DNA from: Symsagittifera roscoffensis
Taxonomy: Eukaryota; Xenacoelomorpha; Acoela; Convolutidae
NCBI RefSeq assembly: GCF_963678635.1
Contig: NC_087063.1
Location: 22,576,701-22,640,700 of the forward strand
DNA: 64,000 nt
Direction: 5' to 3'
Position 1 is the first letter of the stretch. Every line of letters begins with the position of its first letter. A program made the translations under genes and the position numbers. The notes below the pieces were generated by a model. The model saw only the letters and a list, made by a program, of their open reading frames with translations, made no database searches and had not been told where the DNA came from. This document shows, piece after piece, positions 10,650-23,765 of this stretch.

Positions 10650-13221
10650 AGAATCAATAGATAAATTCTTGGACGACCTTGAATTGCTCAGGAGGAGAAG
10701 CAACCCGGATGAGAGAATATCCGAGCGAAACTTGGCGATTGCTTCGAAGTTCATGGATGGAGTAAGGAGTGAGGAGTTGAAGACGATGTTGGCCACTCAC
10801 TTCACCCTGTCGCTTGACCAGGTACCCACGCCTGACGACTTGCGTATGAAGTCACGCGAGTATTTACTCATAAAACCGAGGGCGCAAAACCGTTACAGCA
10901 ATTATGGCAACTATAGCGGGACAAACACTGGTGCGAATTCCAGTTGGTACAAACCTCGCGATGACATGGACAAGAGGAGGTCGTGCGCGAATTGTGGTTC
11001 GATTGACCATCACGTCTCTGCGTGTTCTGCATACAAACAGAACATGAAGGCCATAGGCTACTTTCTCGAGGACGCCGACGCGACCGACGAGGATCATGAG
11101 GAGTACGTCAGAGGGCTCATCATGAAATATGGTCCGAGGTGTTTCTTCTGTAATCTGGAGGGACACTTCAAGTCGGATTGTACTCAATTTTGGGACGCAG
11201 TAGCGGACGCGAAGCATCCCCGCCACGAAGAGGCGCTTTCGGGTGTCAAGGCCAGTCGAGCACGTCTGATGAACGAGGCTGAATCTCGGAGAAAGGAGAC
11301 GACACCGAGCACCTTTACGACCAAAAAGGTTAAGACATGGCCTGACGAGGTGGTAGCCTCGAACCTCGAAGCAGAGTCGTCTAGCCCACTCAAGGTGGAT
11401 TACGGCCTGGCGGCAAGGACAGCGCTGCAGAATGTCAAACAGGACCTAGCCACGAAAGAAGTGGAGCAATGGGTAAGGTCGGAGCTGGAGAGCACAGATC
11501 TTCGGGAAAGTCTTAATGTCCTGAGTAAAACGACAGAAGCAGAAGACAAAGAGGAACCCAAGAAACAGGGACTAAAACTGAACGTTATATCTGGTAAGAC
11601 TTTCGGCATCACGAAGGCGGGGACAAAAATAATGTCCATCATCTCAGTCGCAGGGCACCAGGTGGTCAAGAACTTGAGTGAGCCATCCGAGATTACACTA
11701 GTCCACCTGGACATCTATGCCGACTACCTGAAGGAAAAGGATCCCAAACTGGACTCCAGGGCATTGCGAGCGCTGCTCACAACGGGAGGTCCGAGGCTGA
11801 TGAAAGTGGACGGACATTATATCCATGTCCATGGCCCTTACCCGATCCTGATGAATGTGGATGGCATCAATATCTACACGAAAGCTCACATAACTGATGC
11901 GAACGATCAGGTTGGCCGGATATACATTGGTCAAGAGGAGCTGAAGGTTAGACGAATCGGACACAACGCGATGCTCGAACAAGATGCGGTGAATATTGGT
12001 TGTGAGGCCGATCTGGCCGCACACGTTCTGGACGTGCAAGGCAGACAACTTTCAGTAAAGGGACTGCTAGACACGGGAGCAGTGGTTAGTGTCATGCCAG
12101 TCAAAACTTGGACTGACATGGGTTTCGAAAGGTCGGATCTCATACCGACAAACATCAGGTTGGCAGCTGCCAATCAGGGAGCGATCTATGTTACCGGACG
12201 AACCCCGATCATTTCACTGCAGCTCGGAGGAAGACATCTTTGGATGAGCTTCCTAGTAGTAGAGAATTTGGACAAATCCGATCAGTTCATCTTAGGAAGG
12301 GATTTCGTTCGCAACTTTGACGTCACGATCGATCTCAATGACGGATTGATTAGGATCAAGGATCCTGAGATAAAGTATGAGAAAAAACCCCTTAATAAGA
12401 TCTTAATTAATCAGGCCAAGGTGCCGATTTTTCTGGATCGAAAAGTTAGAGTAAAACCAAACCAAGCCGTAGTAGCGACGTTTAGGATGAGGAACTTGAA
12501 TGAACTCAGCAATGACAGACAGGTGTGTCTGGTACCGAATCCAAACAGTAAAAGCTCGGCTATTTTAGGAAGAAGCTTCTCACTCACTCAGAGCGGACTG
12601 TGTGTGAGTGTGTTATTGAACACAGAAGCAACAACAGTGACAATACAGAGGGGAAAGAAACTTGGCTACGCTTTGCCTCTGAACACAGACTTTCAGAGTG
12701 TGGAGAACTTGAAAAAGTTTGATGTAACTAAATGTCCATTGCATGCGAACCAAGAATGTATAATGAAAAGAGTGAATGAATTGAAATCTTCTAGGAAATT
12801 GTTTTCAATGAAGTCGGAAACAGATGATGGGCTGTCTAGTCGTTCCAACTTTCCTGAGAGGCCGACGAAAGCAGAGTTAGCAGCGAATAAGCCTGTCCTA
12901 CCTGAGATAGAACACCTGAAGGGTAAAATATCAGATAAGGAATTAGATTCGCTCAGAGCGGTGCTAAATCGGAACGCAGACGTTTTTTCAAAGCATAAGG
13001 CCGACATAGGTTGTTGCAATTTTGTAGAGCACGAGATTGAGATAGAAGAGGGCTCGGTACCTCATAGGGAAGGGGCGAGAAGAATGACCCCAAACAAGTC
13101 AGAAGCGTGTAGGAAGGAAATCGAGATGTTAATGGAGTACGACATGATCGAGCCGTCGAAGTCTCCATGGGCTTGTGGTGTGGTCATGGCGAAAAAGAAA
13201 GGGGGACAACTCAGATTTTAG
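10572..13221 (+). pseudogene. Gag + protease, copy B (truncated 5', ends at UAG in RT)
   Basis: Gag enters at the duplication junction with NRFGSGVQGHQAMVKF and ESIDKFLDDLELL, typical of the C-terminal capsid region. Zinc knuckles are at 10984-11025 and 11140-11181. The protease DTG is at 12070-12078. A single open frame runs from the junction to UAG 13219-13221, which lies inside the first conserved RT block. The same UAG is in copy A. Reading can be extended upstream to 10384 in this frame, but that part is out-of-frame ORF1 sequence, so the Gag N-terminus is not in this copy. Confidence 0.85.
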
Positions 13222-15654
13222 TGTGATTTCCGTTATCTGAACGCAGTGACTATAAAGGACGCATACCCGATTCCCCGCATCGATGAGAGCCTATCCAAGC
13301 TGGGAGACGCGAAGTTCTTCACGACGTTGGATTTGGGCTCTGCATTCTGGCAAGTGCCACTTAGAAGGCAAGATCGAGAGAAGACAGGCTTCGCGTGTGA
13401 GCTGGGACTGTTCCAGTGGAAGAGGATGCCATTCGGATTGTGCAACGCAACGGCCACATTCCAGCGACTGATTGCCCAGGCACTCACGAGCGTCACTAAG
13501 AAATATGGGAATCTCATCATGTGTTATGTCGATGATGTCGTGATTGCAACACCAACCTTGGAAGACCACATAGAGAGGTTGGAGGAGGTGTTTTCTTGCA
13601 TGAAGCAGGCGGGTCTGAAATGTAAACCCTCTAAGTGTGAAATCCTCAGGGATTCCATAAAGTATCTGGGCCGCCTGGTTGACAAACATGGAGTGAGACC
13701 AGATCCCGAAGCGGTTGAAGCGGTGCTGACCTGGAAGGCACCTAAAACAGATACACAGCTGATGAGTTTTCTGGGATTCGCAAATTATTATCGAGAGTTC
13801 ATCAAGGGGTATGCTGACAAAATATACCCCATGCAGAGGTTGATGAGAAACAAGGGCAAAAAGTTCACTTGGACTGATGAGGCACAAGTTTCATTTGAAA
13901 ACATCAAGCGTGAACTTTGCGAGGCACCGGTCCTCGGCATGCCAACAGAGAAAGGGACGTTCGTACTGGACACGGATGCATCAGTGGTTGCGATATCGGG
14001 CATACTTCACCAAGAGCAGGAGTGGAACGGGAGAACGGTTCTTCGTCCGATAGCTTACGGAAGTAAAGTCCTGAGTGATACTGAGATGAAGTACGGCGCA
14101 CCAAAAGCGGAGATGTTTGCTGTGATCACGTTCGTGGAAAAATACAGGGCCTACCTGGGGAGTGCTCTTTTCAAGTTACGTGTGGATAACCGTGCCCTTG
14201 CCTGGCTGAAAACCTATTCGATGGACCAAAGCTATATTGGTCGTTGGATCGTGCGCCTGGATGGATACCACATGATCATAGAGCACCGTACTCGTGACAA
14301 GCACCAGAACGCAGATAGCCTCAGTAAAAAGACAGAATTTTATGAGCGCCTCGAGGAGAAACAGGCTAACCAATCAGAGATCAAAGACGGGTTTTCCTTT
14401 CTGGATAAAGAAACCTACGACAAGCTGCCACTTACTAGGTGGTTAGATAAGTCAGGACATCCTATACCTGGACACCCTGAACTTCCAGTGGAAACAGCCG
14501 CTAAGATAAAGCTTTTAGCCAGAGGCGAGCCCGTTCCGTTGGATCTGCTAGTCCGATCCAACTTGGTGCAGCAAGAACTAACCAGGCTGGGTATAAACAG
14601 CATGGCTCTATTGAACAGGACGGTGAACGTGGCGCCGGACGTCATGGGAAAACTCCGTGACTTGTTGGACAGGGAAGTGGATAGGCATGATCGTGAATGG
14701 ATGGAGACAATGCAGCGGTTGACTGTCACCGAGAGAACAGAGAAGAGGCCAGTGTCCATTCGCAGCCGAGGCGTTGAACGGGATTGCAGGTCGATCGTCA
14801 ACCAGCTGGTGAGCTCGATGCCGAAAGAGGTCTTGTTGAGAACTTCGTTCACTGAATATGGAACATTGAATCAGAACCAAACTACTGAGGAAGTCAGGAT
14901 CAGGTCGAAATCTAGCTTCACGAGGAGAGTGCACTTCACGGATGCAAAAGAGGAATACGAGCCAAGCCCAGATTGTTCGTCCGTGGACGAGACAATGTCC
15001 GGGGAGTCTGACACCTTCGAGCCAGTCAAGGACGACTCGTCTGAGGAGTCAGACACCTTTGAGCCCGTGCAGGACGACTTGTCCGGGGAGAGGTTGACTA
15101 GACCACCTAGGGGCAGAATTTTGTCCGGGGAGTCGGGTTCGAAGCGACCGATGGACAGAGTTTTGTCCGGGGAGTCAAGAAACATCTCAGACAACTTGGA
15201 ATATGATGTTGGGGAATCAGTCGACTCAAGTGTTGACTCGAGACCCCAGTCCTGGGACAACACGTCTGAAACAGCTTCCAATTCCGATAAGTCAGAGATC
15301 GCAATCCACTCCTTATTGGTAGACTGGAAGCAGCGTGGGCTGGACCGAGAAACACATCAGGATCCAGACAGGGACAGATACACCTCAGATGAAGAGGGCA
15401 CTGTGGTAGATAATGCCGCAGACGAGCTCGAGCTGATAGCAGTTTCGAAACGCCCAACCAGATTGCTGCCACATGGTACGGTCGTCCGTACCAATCTGGA
15501 ACCATCTGTGCAGGAAGCGACGCCTTTGAAAAAGATATGGTGTGTCAAGTTGATGGACGATGCTCATGCCCCGGAGATAATGAGTGGGCAAATGAACTTG
15601 GTATTTGAAAGCCAGGTACAGGCTGTCGGATCTCCTAAGGGCTCAACGAAATGA
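13222..15654 (+). pseudogene. Reverse transcriptase-RNase H + acidic linker, copy B
   Basis: This is the intact reading version of the RT-RNase H region once past the shared UAG. YVDD is at 13525-13536 and RNase H LDTDAS near 13966-13983. The RT is in the same frame as Gag/protease. The linker (about 14380-15640) holds SGES/SGER repeats at about 14995-15180 and is rich in Asp, Glu and Ser. It ends at UGA 15652-15654, while the integrase-proximal segment continues in the +1 frame over about 50 bases of overlap. Confidence 0.85.
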
Positions 15655-17424
15655 CAGAATGACGAGCAGTCTGAAGAGATGGATCGAGAATGGAGCACCA
15701 GACAAAAGAGATTTGGAAGAAGACAGCTACAAAATCCTGAAGCAATTCTACCTGAAGCGAAACAACTTGTTGTACCTGAACAAGGACGGAATCGTAGCCT
15801 GTAAGCGCAAGGAGGAGGACAAGGTCCTTTATAAATACAATTCAATAGTGTTACCACAGTTGTACCAGACCGAATTGCTCTTTCGTTCACATGATCAGAT
15901 GGGTCATCAAGGCGTGGACAAAGTGTATAACAGGATACAGAAACGATTCGAATGGCCGGAATTGAAGAAGGCTTGTGAGAAGTGGATCGCAGCATGCCTG
16001 TCATGTCAGCAAGCGAAGGATCCCAGGAAACTAAGGTTCCCCCTACAGTCAATAGAGTCGTCAGGTTTCAACGAAGTGGTGCAAATTGATCATCAGAAAA
16101 TCTGCATGACAGCAACGGGCTATAATCAGGTGCTGGTAATGATCGACCATTTTACGAAGTATGCGGAGGCAGCACCCTGCATGACAGCATCGGCGGAAGA
16201 AACATGCGATCATCTGATAAATGTATGGATAGCGAGGCATGGCTGCCCCATCACGTTCCAATCGGACAATGGCAAAGCATTCGTGGGCGATCTCACGAAG
16301 GAATTGATGAAGAGGTCGCAGGTAGCGCAGGCCCACTCGACCACTTATCACCCGCAAACGAATGGCCTAGTCGGGGGCAAAATCGCACACTGGTATCGAT
16401 GCTGAGAGTCTATTGCTCGCGTTACATGGATGACTGGGACAAGCACTTGCCGCAAGTGATGGGTGCTTACAACAGCACGGAGCATTCCACCACGGGAATA
16501 AGTCCGCACATGATGTTAACGGGTCATGAAAAAGCGCTCCCGTTGACGTTTTTCTACCCTGAATATGAGGGGAAGAGGACAGCACCGCAAACGTACGTGC
16601 GGGATGTTATTAGAAGACAGCAGGACCTCAATGACTTATGCAGGAGGAATACGCAACAGGCGCAGGTTAGACAAAAAAGGAGGTTTGACAAAAGGACAGC
16701 TGATGCGAAGGCCTACTCAGTTGGCGACTACGTCTGGGTGTTCCAGGAAGTGGTTCCACCAAAAGGAACCAAGAAATTATTAAAGAAATGTCGTGGTCCA
16801 TTTCAGATAACAGAGGTGCACCAAGGAGGTCGTTTTTATCGGCTGAGCACTGGAAGAGCGGCTCATTACGAGAATATCAAACCCCACAATGCCTCGTCAG
16901 AGGATTGGTGCATCCCAGCGGACATGCAAGAGGGAGACTATTTGATAGTGGATCCTGCTTGTGAGGTGAATGAAAGGGGTACTCGCGACAAGAACGACGG
17001 GAATGAGGTGGTGGACGATTGCGATCTACCACTGGATCTCGAGTTGACTGAACGAGTAGAGGTGGACGATGAAACTCTACCCTATGCCGAAGAAGACTGG
17101 GATTGCCCGGAACAAACCGAATTTGACAAAGGAATACAGCCTGACTTTCCTCTCACTATGGAAACACGCCAAAGCAAGAGAGGAAAAAACCAGAAGAAAT
17201 ACAATCCGTATGGCGAGGACTTCGTTGTAGACAGGATAGTAGTGAGTGATGTCATAGACTCGCTGGTGGGACTGGACGAAGTGGCGATGCTAGAAGAAAT
17301 CGACCTTGTGAACGATATGGATCAAGATTGGATCGACGATCGATCAGAACCGGAAGTGGAGTTCGAACCAGAAGCGGAACAGACTCATGAGCAAGAACTA
17401 ACAAACTTGCGCGTGCTCGAATGA
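15605..17424 (+). pseudogene. Integrase, copy B (frame break at catalytic core)
   Basis: The frame-2 segment 15605-16405 contains the conserved pre-integrase block (SDLLRAQRND), the H2C2 finger and the first two catalytic Asp motifs. It ends HWYRC after the gggggc run at 16373-16378. The rest of the core and the GPY/F-type C-terminal module continue in frame 1 to UGA 17422-17424. The third catalytic acidic residue expected at the break is not encoded in either frame. The same break occurs in copy A, so it predates the duplication. Confidence 0.85.
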
Positions 17425-17605
17425 TTTCATGATCTGCCGACAGATCCAAAAGAGACGATCCTGACGATTCAGGACGTCGATAGAGACGGCGTCAAATACA
17501 TCAGTCATGACAATACCGAGTCCAACTGGGTCGCCCCAGATGGTTCTACGTGTTCCACAATCCAACCTCGGTCTCCTAGACTTTGGGCGATCGACGGGGA
17601 CGTCG

Positions 17606-18235
17606 ATGGATATTTTTGTCCGGGGAGTGGGGGTAGGACTCACCCACACCGAAAATCTCATAATAAAAAAATTGAAATGGGCAAGAGAAACCGGAGAACT
17701 AGAGACAGAGGGCGAGAATGCTAAGAAACCACCTTTTGGACGAATCTTTGAATCGTATTTTGATCTACCGAACCATTATTCGAACAATATCGTCATAACG
17801 GACAGCGATTTCATACTCACGGAACGCACGTGCGCCATAGCGATAACGGCGTATGTAAGCTTCAAAACAGCACTAGCAGCTGACTTTAAAAGAGAGTACA
17901 AGAATATCGAGTTTTTGTGGAAACAGAGGCCTAGTATAGGAGGAATGATAGCGTTGCCCCCTGTCGCATCACAGATACCAGGGAAATATTTGTGTTTTTT
18001 GGTTACGAAAGCTACTGATAGGCAACACATGAACCCGGAGAGCTTGGTATTGGCCTTGACTCGACTTAGGGATTTCCTGGTTGAGAGAGGTGTGACCTCT
18101 CTCTCGTTACCAGTTTATGATCCCAATAGAGGGAAGCTACACCCGAGAGAGTTGTACGCTCTTGTACATGTGATATTTTCAGAGACTGACATAGAAGTTT
18201 ACTTACATAAAAAATACTATCTGAGCATATGCTAA
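17606..18235 (+). CDS. Macro-domain (TARG1/OARD1-like) protein, copy B
   Basis: The second copy of the macro-domain ORF has 209 aa and differs from copy A by a few substitutions (for example Asp to Tyr after AITA, Gly to Ser in QRPSIGG). A 2-bp deletion near 17544 puts it out of frame with the integrase tail, unlike copy A, so here the ATG at 17606 or an upstream start at 17507 would be needed. The VTK Lys is kept. The reading frame survives with only missense change, which may reflect recent duplication rather than selection. Confidence 0.6.
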   Translation: MDIFVRGVGVGLTHTENLIIKKLKWARETGELETEGENAKKPPFGRIFESYFDLPNHYSNNIVITDSDFILTERTCAIAITAYVSFKTALAADFKREYKNIEFLWKQRPSIGGMIALPPVASQIPGKYLCFLVTKATDRQHMNPESLVLALTRLRDFLVERGVTSLSLPVYDPNRGKLHPRELYALVHVIFSETDIEVYLHKKYYLSIC

Positions 18236-18710
18236 GAAATGCGCTCGGCGATAAGTGGTTTTTATTAAGTTATTCGATAGGAATTGGAGTCAAGTTTAGG
18301 TTAGGTTAGGTTTTAGGTACAGTATTAGGGACTATGTTTTTATGTGATAGTGTAGGTGTGTGATGTTTATGTGTTTATGTTATGTTATTGTTATGATTAT
18401 GTTTTATGTTTTATGTCATAAAAGACCTGGGGCACTCCAGGACATCAAGGTGACAGCGCACATTCGTGCTACTCTCATAAAAGGTAAAGGTGGACGATCC
18501 ACCCTGGTGCTAAATTTTAAATCAGAATTGTGAAAAGAATTTCAATGGAGAGTTTTAAAGAATTGATTGATGTTGTATCCAAAAATGATGATTCTAAGTC
18601 GCGAGTTGTTTTTTAGATCTTGGTTGATCGAAAATTGTTTACTGAACACTGAATCAGACGAGACAGAAAGGAATTACACGACACGACAACAAGAATCAAG
18701 ACGATAAGAA
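18236..18710 (+). other. Spacer between macro ORF and ORF1, copy B/C
   Basis: Second copy of the 7558-8036 spacer, 4 bp shorter in the T-run. The first hairpin has one mismatch (ccaggac for ccaggtc), and the second hairpin (ggtgga/tccacc) is intact. No gene is seen. Confidence 0.5.
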
Positions 18711-21700
18711 ATGGGTGACACGAACGAACTCATGGAATTTCTCTCAGCGAGTCTAGGAGCGACTCTAGACGAGATCTATCAGCGGCTGATCGATTGTGAT
18801 TTCACACGAGAAGACCCGGGGTTGGCGATGTTTGTGGTCGCACTCCTCAATGCACTAGGACGAGAGGGTCGAGGGAATCGCCCTACAGAAGTCGTGTTGA
18901 TGTTGGCCTTCGGTGAGTCCGGGACCGCCGAGAGAGGCCGAAACCGATTGATGAGATGGAGGCGTGGAGAAATGTCTGGCCACGACCTGGCTCGTGAGCC
19001 AGGACTAGGTGAGCAAAGGGACCACCGGCTAGGTGAGATGCCCTTACCCGTCCAACATGCGCAGCCACTCATCGGAGCGAAGAGACAACGTGATGGGCCA
19101 GGCCCGTCACACTCGGTCGACTCTCCAACAGCTGCTCCTCCCCCGAAGAGAGTGAGAGTGAGCGAGATAGAGATCCAGACGTCTGTACTTTTCTTTCAAT
19201 TCGTGCAAGAGACACACCAATAGAGGTTCCCACGTGTTCTCCGGAGTCACGGGGGCTCTCGAGACGTCATTGGTCCCCAGCACAAGAAGGAGAGAGATCA
19301 GAGCGAGCTGTGTGCCAAACTTCAGGAGTACAGGGCGATAGCTCGAGAGAGAGACGAATGGAAAAAGAAATTTGAAGATCTGCAGGTGGCCTACAAGGAG
19401 GATGAGATAAAGCACCTGAAGGAGCTGTATATGGTGAAGGTGAGCCAAGTGTCACCGGAAGTCCTAGCGAGCATGAGATCCTCGGAGGGATCCAACGACA
19501 CGCGCCCCAAGACAACAGCGCAGGAGCTATGCGCATCGAGAGGACCTGAGGTTCTGGATTTGCGTGCATCAAGGGGGCCCGAGGCTCCTCAGCAGACACG
19601 ACCGTCTGCTTCGAGTCAAAGGTTCACGATACCAGACCCTTCTGACACCTATCTTGCTCCTCAATTCCAGGAATCATTTAACCGAGTGGCCAGAGCCGCA
19701 ATGGATGAGATCAACAGAGGCACTGAGCGGACACTGGTTAGGATCGTTCCTTCCCAACGTCGTGATCATTCATCAAATAGCTCGGAGCGAACAACCCGCA
19801 CGATAGCGTGTTCTGCGCCTGGTGGAGTCTTTGAGAAGTCTCGCGTGGTAGACATCAGGAAGAATCTGATGGCACGTCATCAGTTCACGCAAGTGCCAGC
19901 CGAGCATCCTCGAGCCTGCCTGAATGACATGAGCTGGAACCCCGCCACGAACGACCAGGTAATTCCCCCAGGGAGTCGCCATTTAATCATTGGAGACAGT
20001 TTGGCGAGAGATCTGAATGAGATCTTCGTCTATGGTCAGACTACCATTCTGTCCTTTGGAGGAGCCTCAGTGGCTCAGGTCATCAAAATGATGGAATTCC
20101 AGAGCGAGGATCATCTGGATACATTAATAATAATGCTGGGGACCAATGACGTCTCGAGAGCCCCCGTGACTCCGGAGAACACGTGGGAACCTCTATTGGT
20201 GTGTCTCTTGCACGAATTGAAAGAAAAGTACAGACCCAAGCTCGTGATCTTGTGCACGATACCACCAAATCCTTTGGTGGGCACCATAACTGCAGATTTC
20301 ATGAATGGCAACGTGACGCGGTGGAATGAAATGACCCGCAGTCTGGTGAGAAACAACCCTGGCGAGTTGCGACTCCTGGATCTCGAGAACATGCTGCGCA
20401 TGACTGACCACATCGCGCTCACTAAAGATGGAGTGCACTTCAATACCCAACGAGGGAGGCATTGGATTAATGATGTGTTTCAGACGCAATTGAGGGAAGC
20501 GGAGCAAGAGTCGAGGGCGACCGGTTCTTTGGCTCGGACCAATTCGACCGGAGAGAGTAGAATAAGGGCAACCGTGCCCGAATCCCTTGCCAACCGTCTA
20601 GGGCCCTTGGCAACGGAGACGGCTGGAGCCGCAACCGTTGCTCCAAGTTCAAACGTGAGAGACAGGCTAGGGACTGCTCCTCCTCCCAGGCCGCAATCGA
20701 TTGGAAGCCGACTCGGGAGATCAGTTGAACAGAACAACAGGAATAACTCCCAGACCGCGTCTAGGAGGAACGATCCGCCTGCCACGACAAATCCTGCTTC
20801 GATAGCAGGACCGTCTACAAGCCCCGTGCCAGCGGAGGGAATCGAATCAGGCAGCGGGCTGCTTTGGAATAGATCAGATCCTAGTCATTGGGGTCAGTAT
20901 AAGACGGACATGTCGGCGAAGTTGAACATGAATACCTTGACGTGTCGGGAGGACGTGATGAGAATGACTGGCGGAGAAAGTCCTACAGTATCGCGACTTT
21001 ATCGGATACCGGGCGTGGATTGGCTGCTAGCAGAGCAGGAGAAATTCAGCTCCTCGACCTCACTCCGACATGTAGACTTGAATGGATTACCTCATGACAG
21101 TACCTTTGGACCTTTGAACACCCGGTCGCTCACCGATGTTCGAGATATGACCCGGGAAAGGACACCACCTGCTCGCAAGGGCAAATTCCAGACAGAGAAC
21201 AAGCCCAATAACAAACATCACAAGATGTACAGGCAGTTTGCTAAACCACCCGGTCAGACGCCTGGCGAGTATTCAAGGGACTACCCCCGAACGACAACGG
21301 TGGTTGGAGACGATAAGAGATATGGGAAACTGAAGGCCCCAATAGGCGATGGCCTTTTTGCAGCTTATGATCCCTTGGATATGAAGGCTGCCAAGTATCT
21401 GATTGAGGCCGGCTCCGATTATCTCTACACGCCCCGTTCTCTCTTTTGGCCCGATGTGATTTTCTTGACGGCGCCTAAATTGGACTGGGGACAAGCAATC
21501 GGCATGATGATAAGTGTGCAAAGGGTGGTCAGTATGGAGCCACAGGTAATAGTGGTTGCAGGCTCAAATGATCATCTGCAAAGCAGGGGCTTATTGTCAC
21601 GTCTGACGGATGGGTCGATCCCGAGTAACGAGGTTATAGGGGAGGCGATAATGACACTGCTCTCGGCGATGGCCGAGGTAGAGGCAGCAGCAAGACAACG

Positions 21701-23765
21701 CTTCACCATGAATGTGGTGAAGGTGATCTTTGTATTGTCACCAGGCTACGCTGCGTTGCCAGAACCCCTTCAATTTGTGTACACAATGGTCACAACGATA
21801 GCAGAGGGGATATTCAACGTGATAATTCCTGCCCCGAACAGAGTAGTAGACCCAGATAATTACTACCCATCCCGATCTGAGCTTCCCGCTGTTTGGGCTG
21901 ACATTTCCAATGCCATACAAGGGCTCAGAGATTGTAGCACGACTCGGTTGGTGCTAGATGAAATTCTGGGGTTGGAGCTGTCCAACTTCGCCAGATTACT
22001 GAAGTTAAGACCAGGGGTAGATGACGATCATCTGTTAGTACAACAGGTGGCTGATGATCTCTGGTTCAGACAGATGGATCTTGCAGAGAATGAGCAGGGA
22101 AGGATGATCAGAAAGAACATGACGTCAGCGGAGGAGGACCTCATGGCAATGGCTTTGCGTACGAAGCCGCACAACAACGTATGGTTGTATTTGTCACCGA
22201 GGCTGTGCACCTTGGGTGAGGACGCGTTCGAGCATGCGCCGGCAATAATTAAAGAGATACGCGTGTATCTGAAGAATCTATTTGATGCCCGGGAGTTGGC
22301 TGGACGCAAGATGTTGAAACTGATGCAAGACGTTAACACGATGTCGCTGGACAAGTTCCAAGCTGACGTGCTGGCCACGAAGGCACAGTATGAACGATCA
22401 GATGCTATCTTGGGTGGAATGGGAGTGGGATGGACGCCATCTTTCCTATCGACGTGCTATCCGAAGGCATCTAGGAACCTGATCGCGAGTTTCGTCAAGG
22501 ACATCAGGAAGTTGTCGATTGGCCTGGTGCTAGCCTTATACGTGACATTTGGTCATGAACACTTTGTGAAAGGACCGGCAAACCTCTTTACCCAAGCGTT
22601 GGCAGATTTGAGATTGGATGGACTCCTGACTCTGATTGCCATGACCTACGGTCGACTGGGTGACTTGCTTGTGCTGTTGCGTTACCCTGAACAACTGCAG
22701 GGACCCAGTCGTGAGTTCAATGCACAGTTGGAAACCGCCTCGCTCAAGAAGATGAAAGACTGGAGGACTCTCCTGCTTCAATACCTCTTGCAACAGAACA
22801 GAAGCGTCACGGGAGAAGACAAGGTGGCGACGAACGCAAGCGAATGTAAGCAGTATTGTGGCATGCCCTTACTGACGGACTTGGCTGTCTCGATGCGGAT
22901 TGATCCGTTGGCTCCGGTCCACGGGCTGAGGGAATTCGTCACAGTGGTGTATGGACCGGTGATGTCTTTTGCGTTCCCGGATGTGCAAGTTAAAGCGTAC
23001 AGGAATTCGGTGTTGTACGTCAACCTGGTCTCAGTTGTGGATTGTTCCGTGCTGAATTGGGTAGAGCAGAGTGAACTGAGAAGGCTGGCTAGCGACGATA
23101 GGCTGTTCGGAAGAATAGCAGAGCCAGGCTGGGTGTTGATGGACTTCAACAACCACTTCAAGTGCCGAATGGGCCGTGAGGATCTGTCCCACATCCAGTT
23201 TAACCCAAAACTTTGGAATTTGAGACCAGTGGTGAAAGATACAGGAGAGGCTGTGGGAGTACCTCAATTGCCAGGAGCCTACACCCACGCGAAAGAGAAT
23301 CAGCAAACATGGCTTCCTGGGTCCAGGCCGCTGCCGGACCAATGCCCTCGATATCCACCGATGAGGAGGATGTTGTTGGGAGTCACATCTCCCATCATTG
23401 CCCCTCGCATCGGAGCAGCTCGTGACGCAGAGAAGAGAATGCTGAAGTGGAGTGGAGGGATGGAGCCGCGCTTCATCAGCTGGAACGCTGCCGCCGCGCA
23501 CACGTTTGACTTCTCATTCCCTGATGCTTGGAGCAGGAAAAAGATCAAGGCACTACCCTCCAGGAGACCAGAGGTCTCGGCTGAAACGTGGAACGAAGTG
23601 TATTCTCCCACGGATGACTTATCGAGACTGAAGTGGTCAGGAGAAGCGAAGGTAGTGATGCTGGAGGTAGCAAGGGAGAGCAGAGGAGGCTCATATATAA
23701 CGATAGAAGACCTGGCTCCACATGGCGAGGAGTTAGTAGAATTCCTGGTGGATGGTGAATGGTGA
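18711..23765 (+). pseudogene. ORF1 full-length version: SGNH module + second SGNH-like region
   Basis: The frame is open from 18711 to 23765 except for one stop at 19221-19223, which lies inside an inverted insertion. The reading frame is otherwise preserved across it (net +78 bp). Domains in order: unrecognised N-terminus, coiled-coil-like stretch, SGNH hydrolase (GDSL, GTND and DGVHF blocks, about 19980-20430), a low-complexity Ser/Asn/Pro linker, then about 815 residues absent from the truncated upstream copy. That extension has a second region with a GSND block (VIVVAGSNDH) and VKVIFVLSPGY, spaced like SGNH blocks III-IV, but no clear DxxH. The rest is not recognised. It overlaps ORF2 by 14 bases. 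Confidence 0.6.
19184..19282 (-). repeat. 99-bp inverted templated insertion inside ORF1
   Basis: These 99 bases are the exact reverse complement of 20134-20232 in the same ORF1 copy, including the copy-specific acgtggg (Thr codon) that differs in the upstream copy. They replace about 22 bp present in the intact copy at 8510-8531. Three bases (gtc) of microhomology lie at the left edge. The insertion introduces UAG 19221-19223. Confidence 0.9.

Larger units (their letters stand above)
10572..21323 (+). repeat. Tandem duplication unit 2 (10.75 kb)
   Basis: This is the second copy of the Gag-to-ORF1 block. It starts at the ORF1/Gag junction after the shared bases agagatat. It ends at 21323, where ORF1 continues into sequence not present in unit 1. 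It is 78 bp longer than it would be without the inverted insertion at 19184-19282. Confidence 0.85.
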
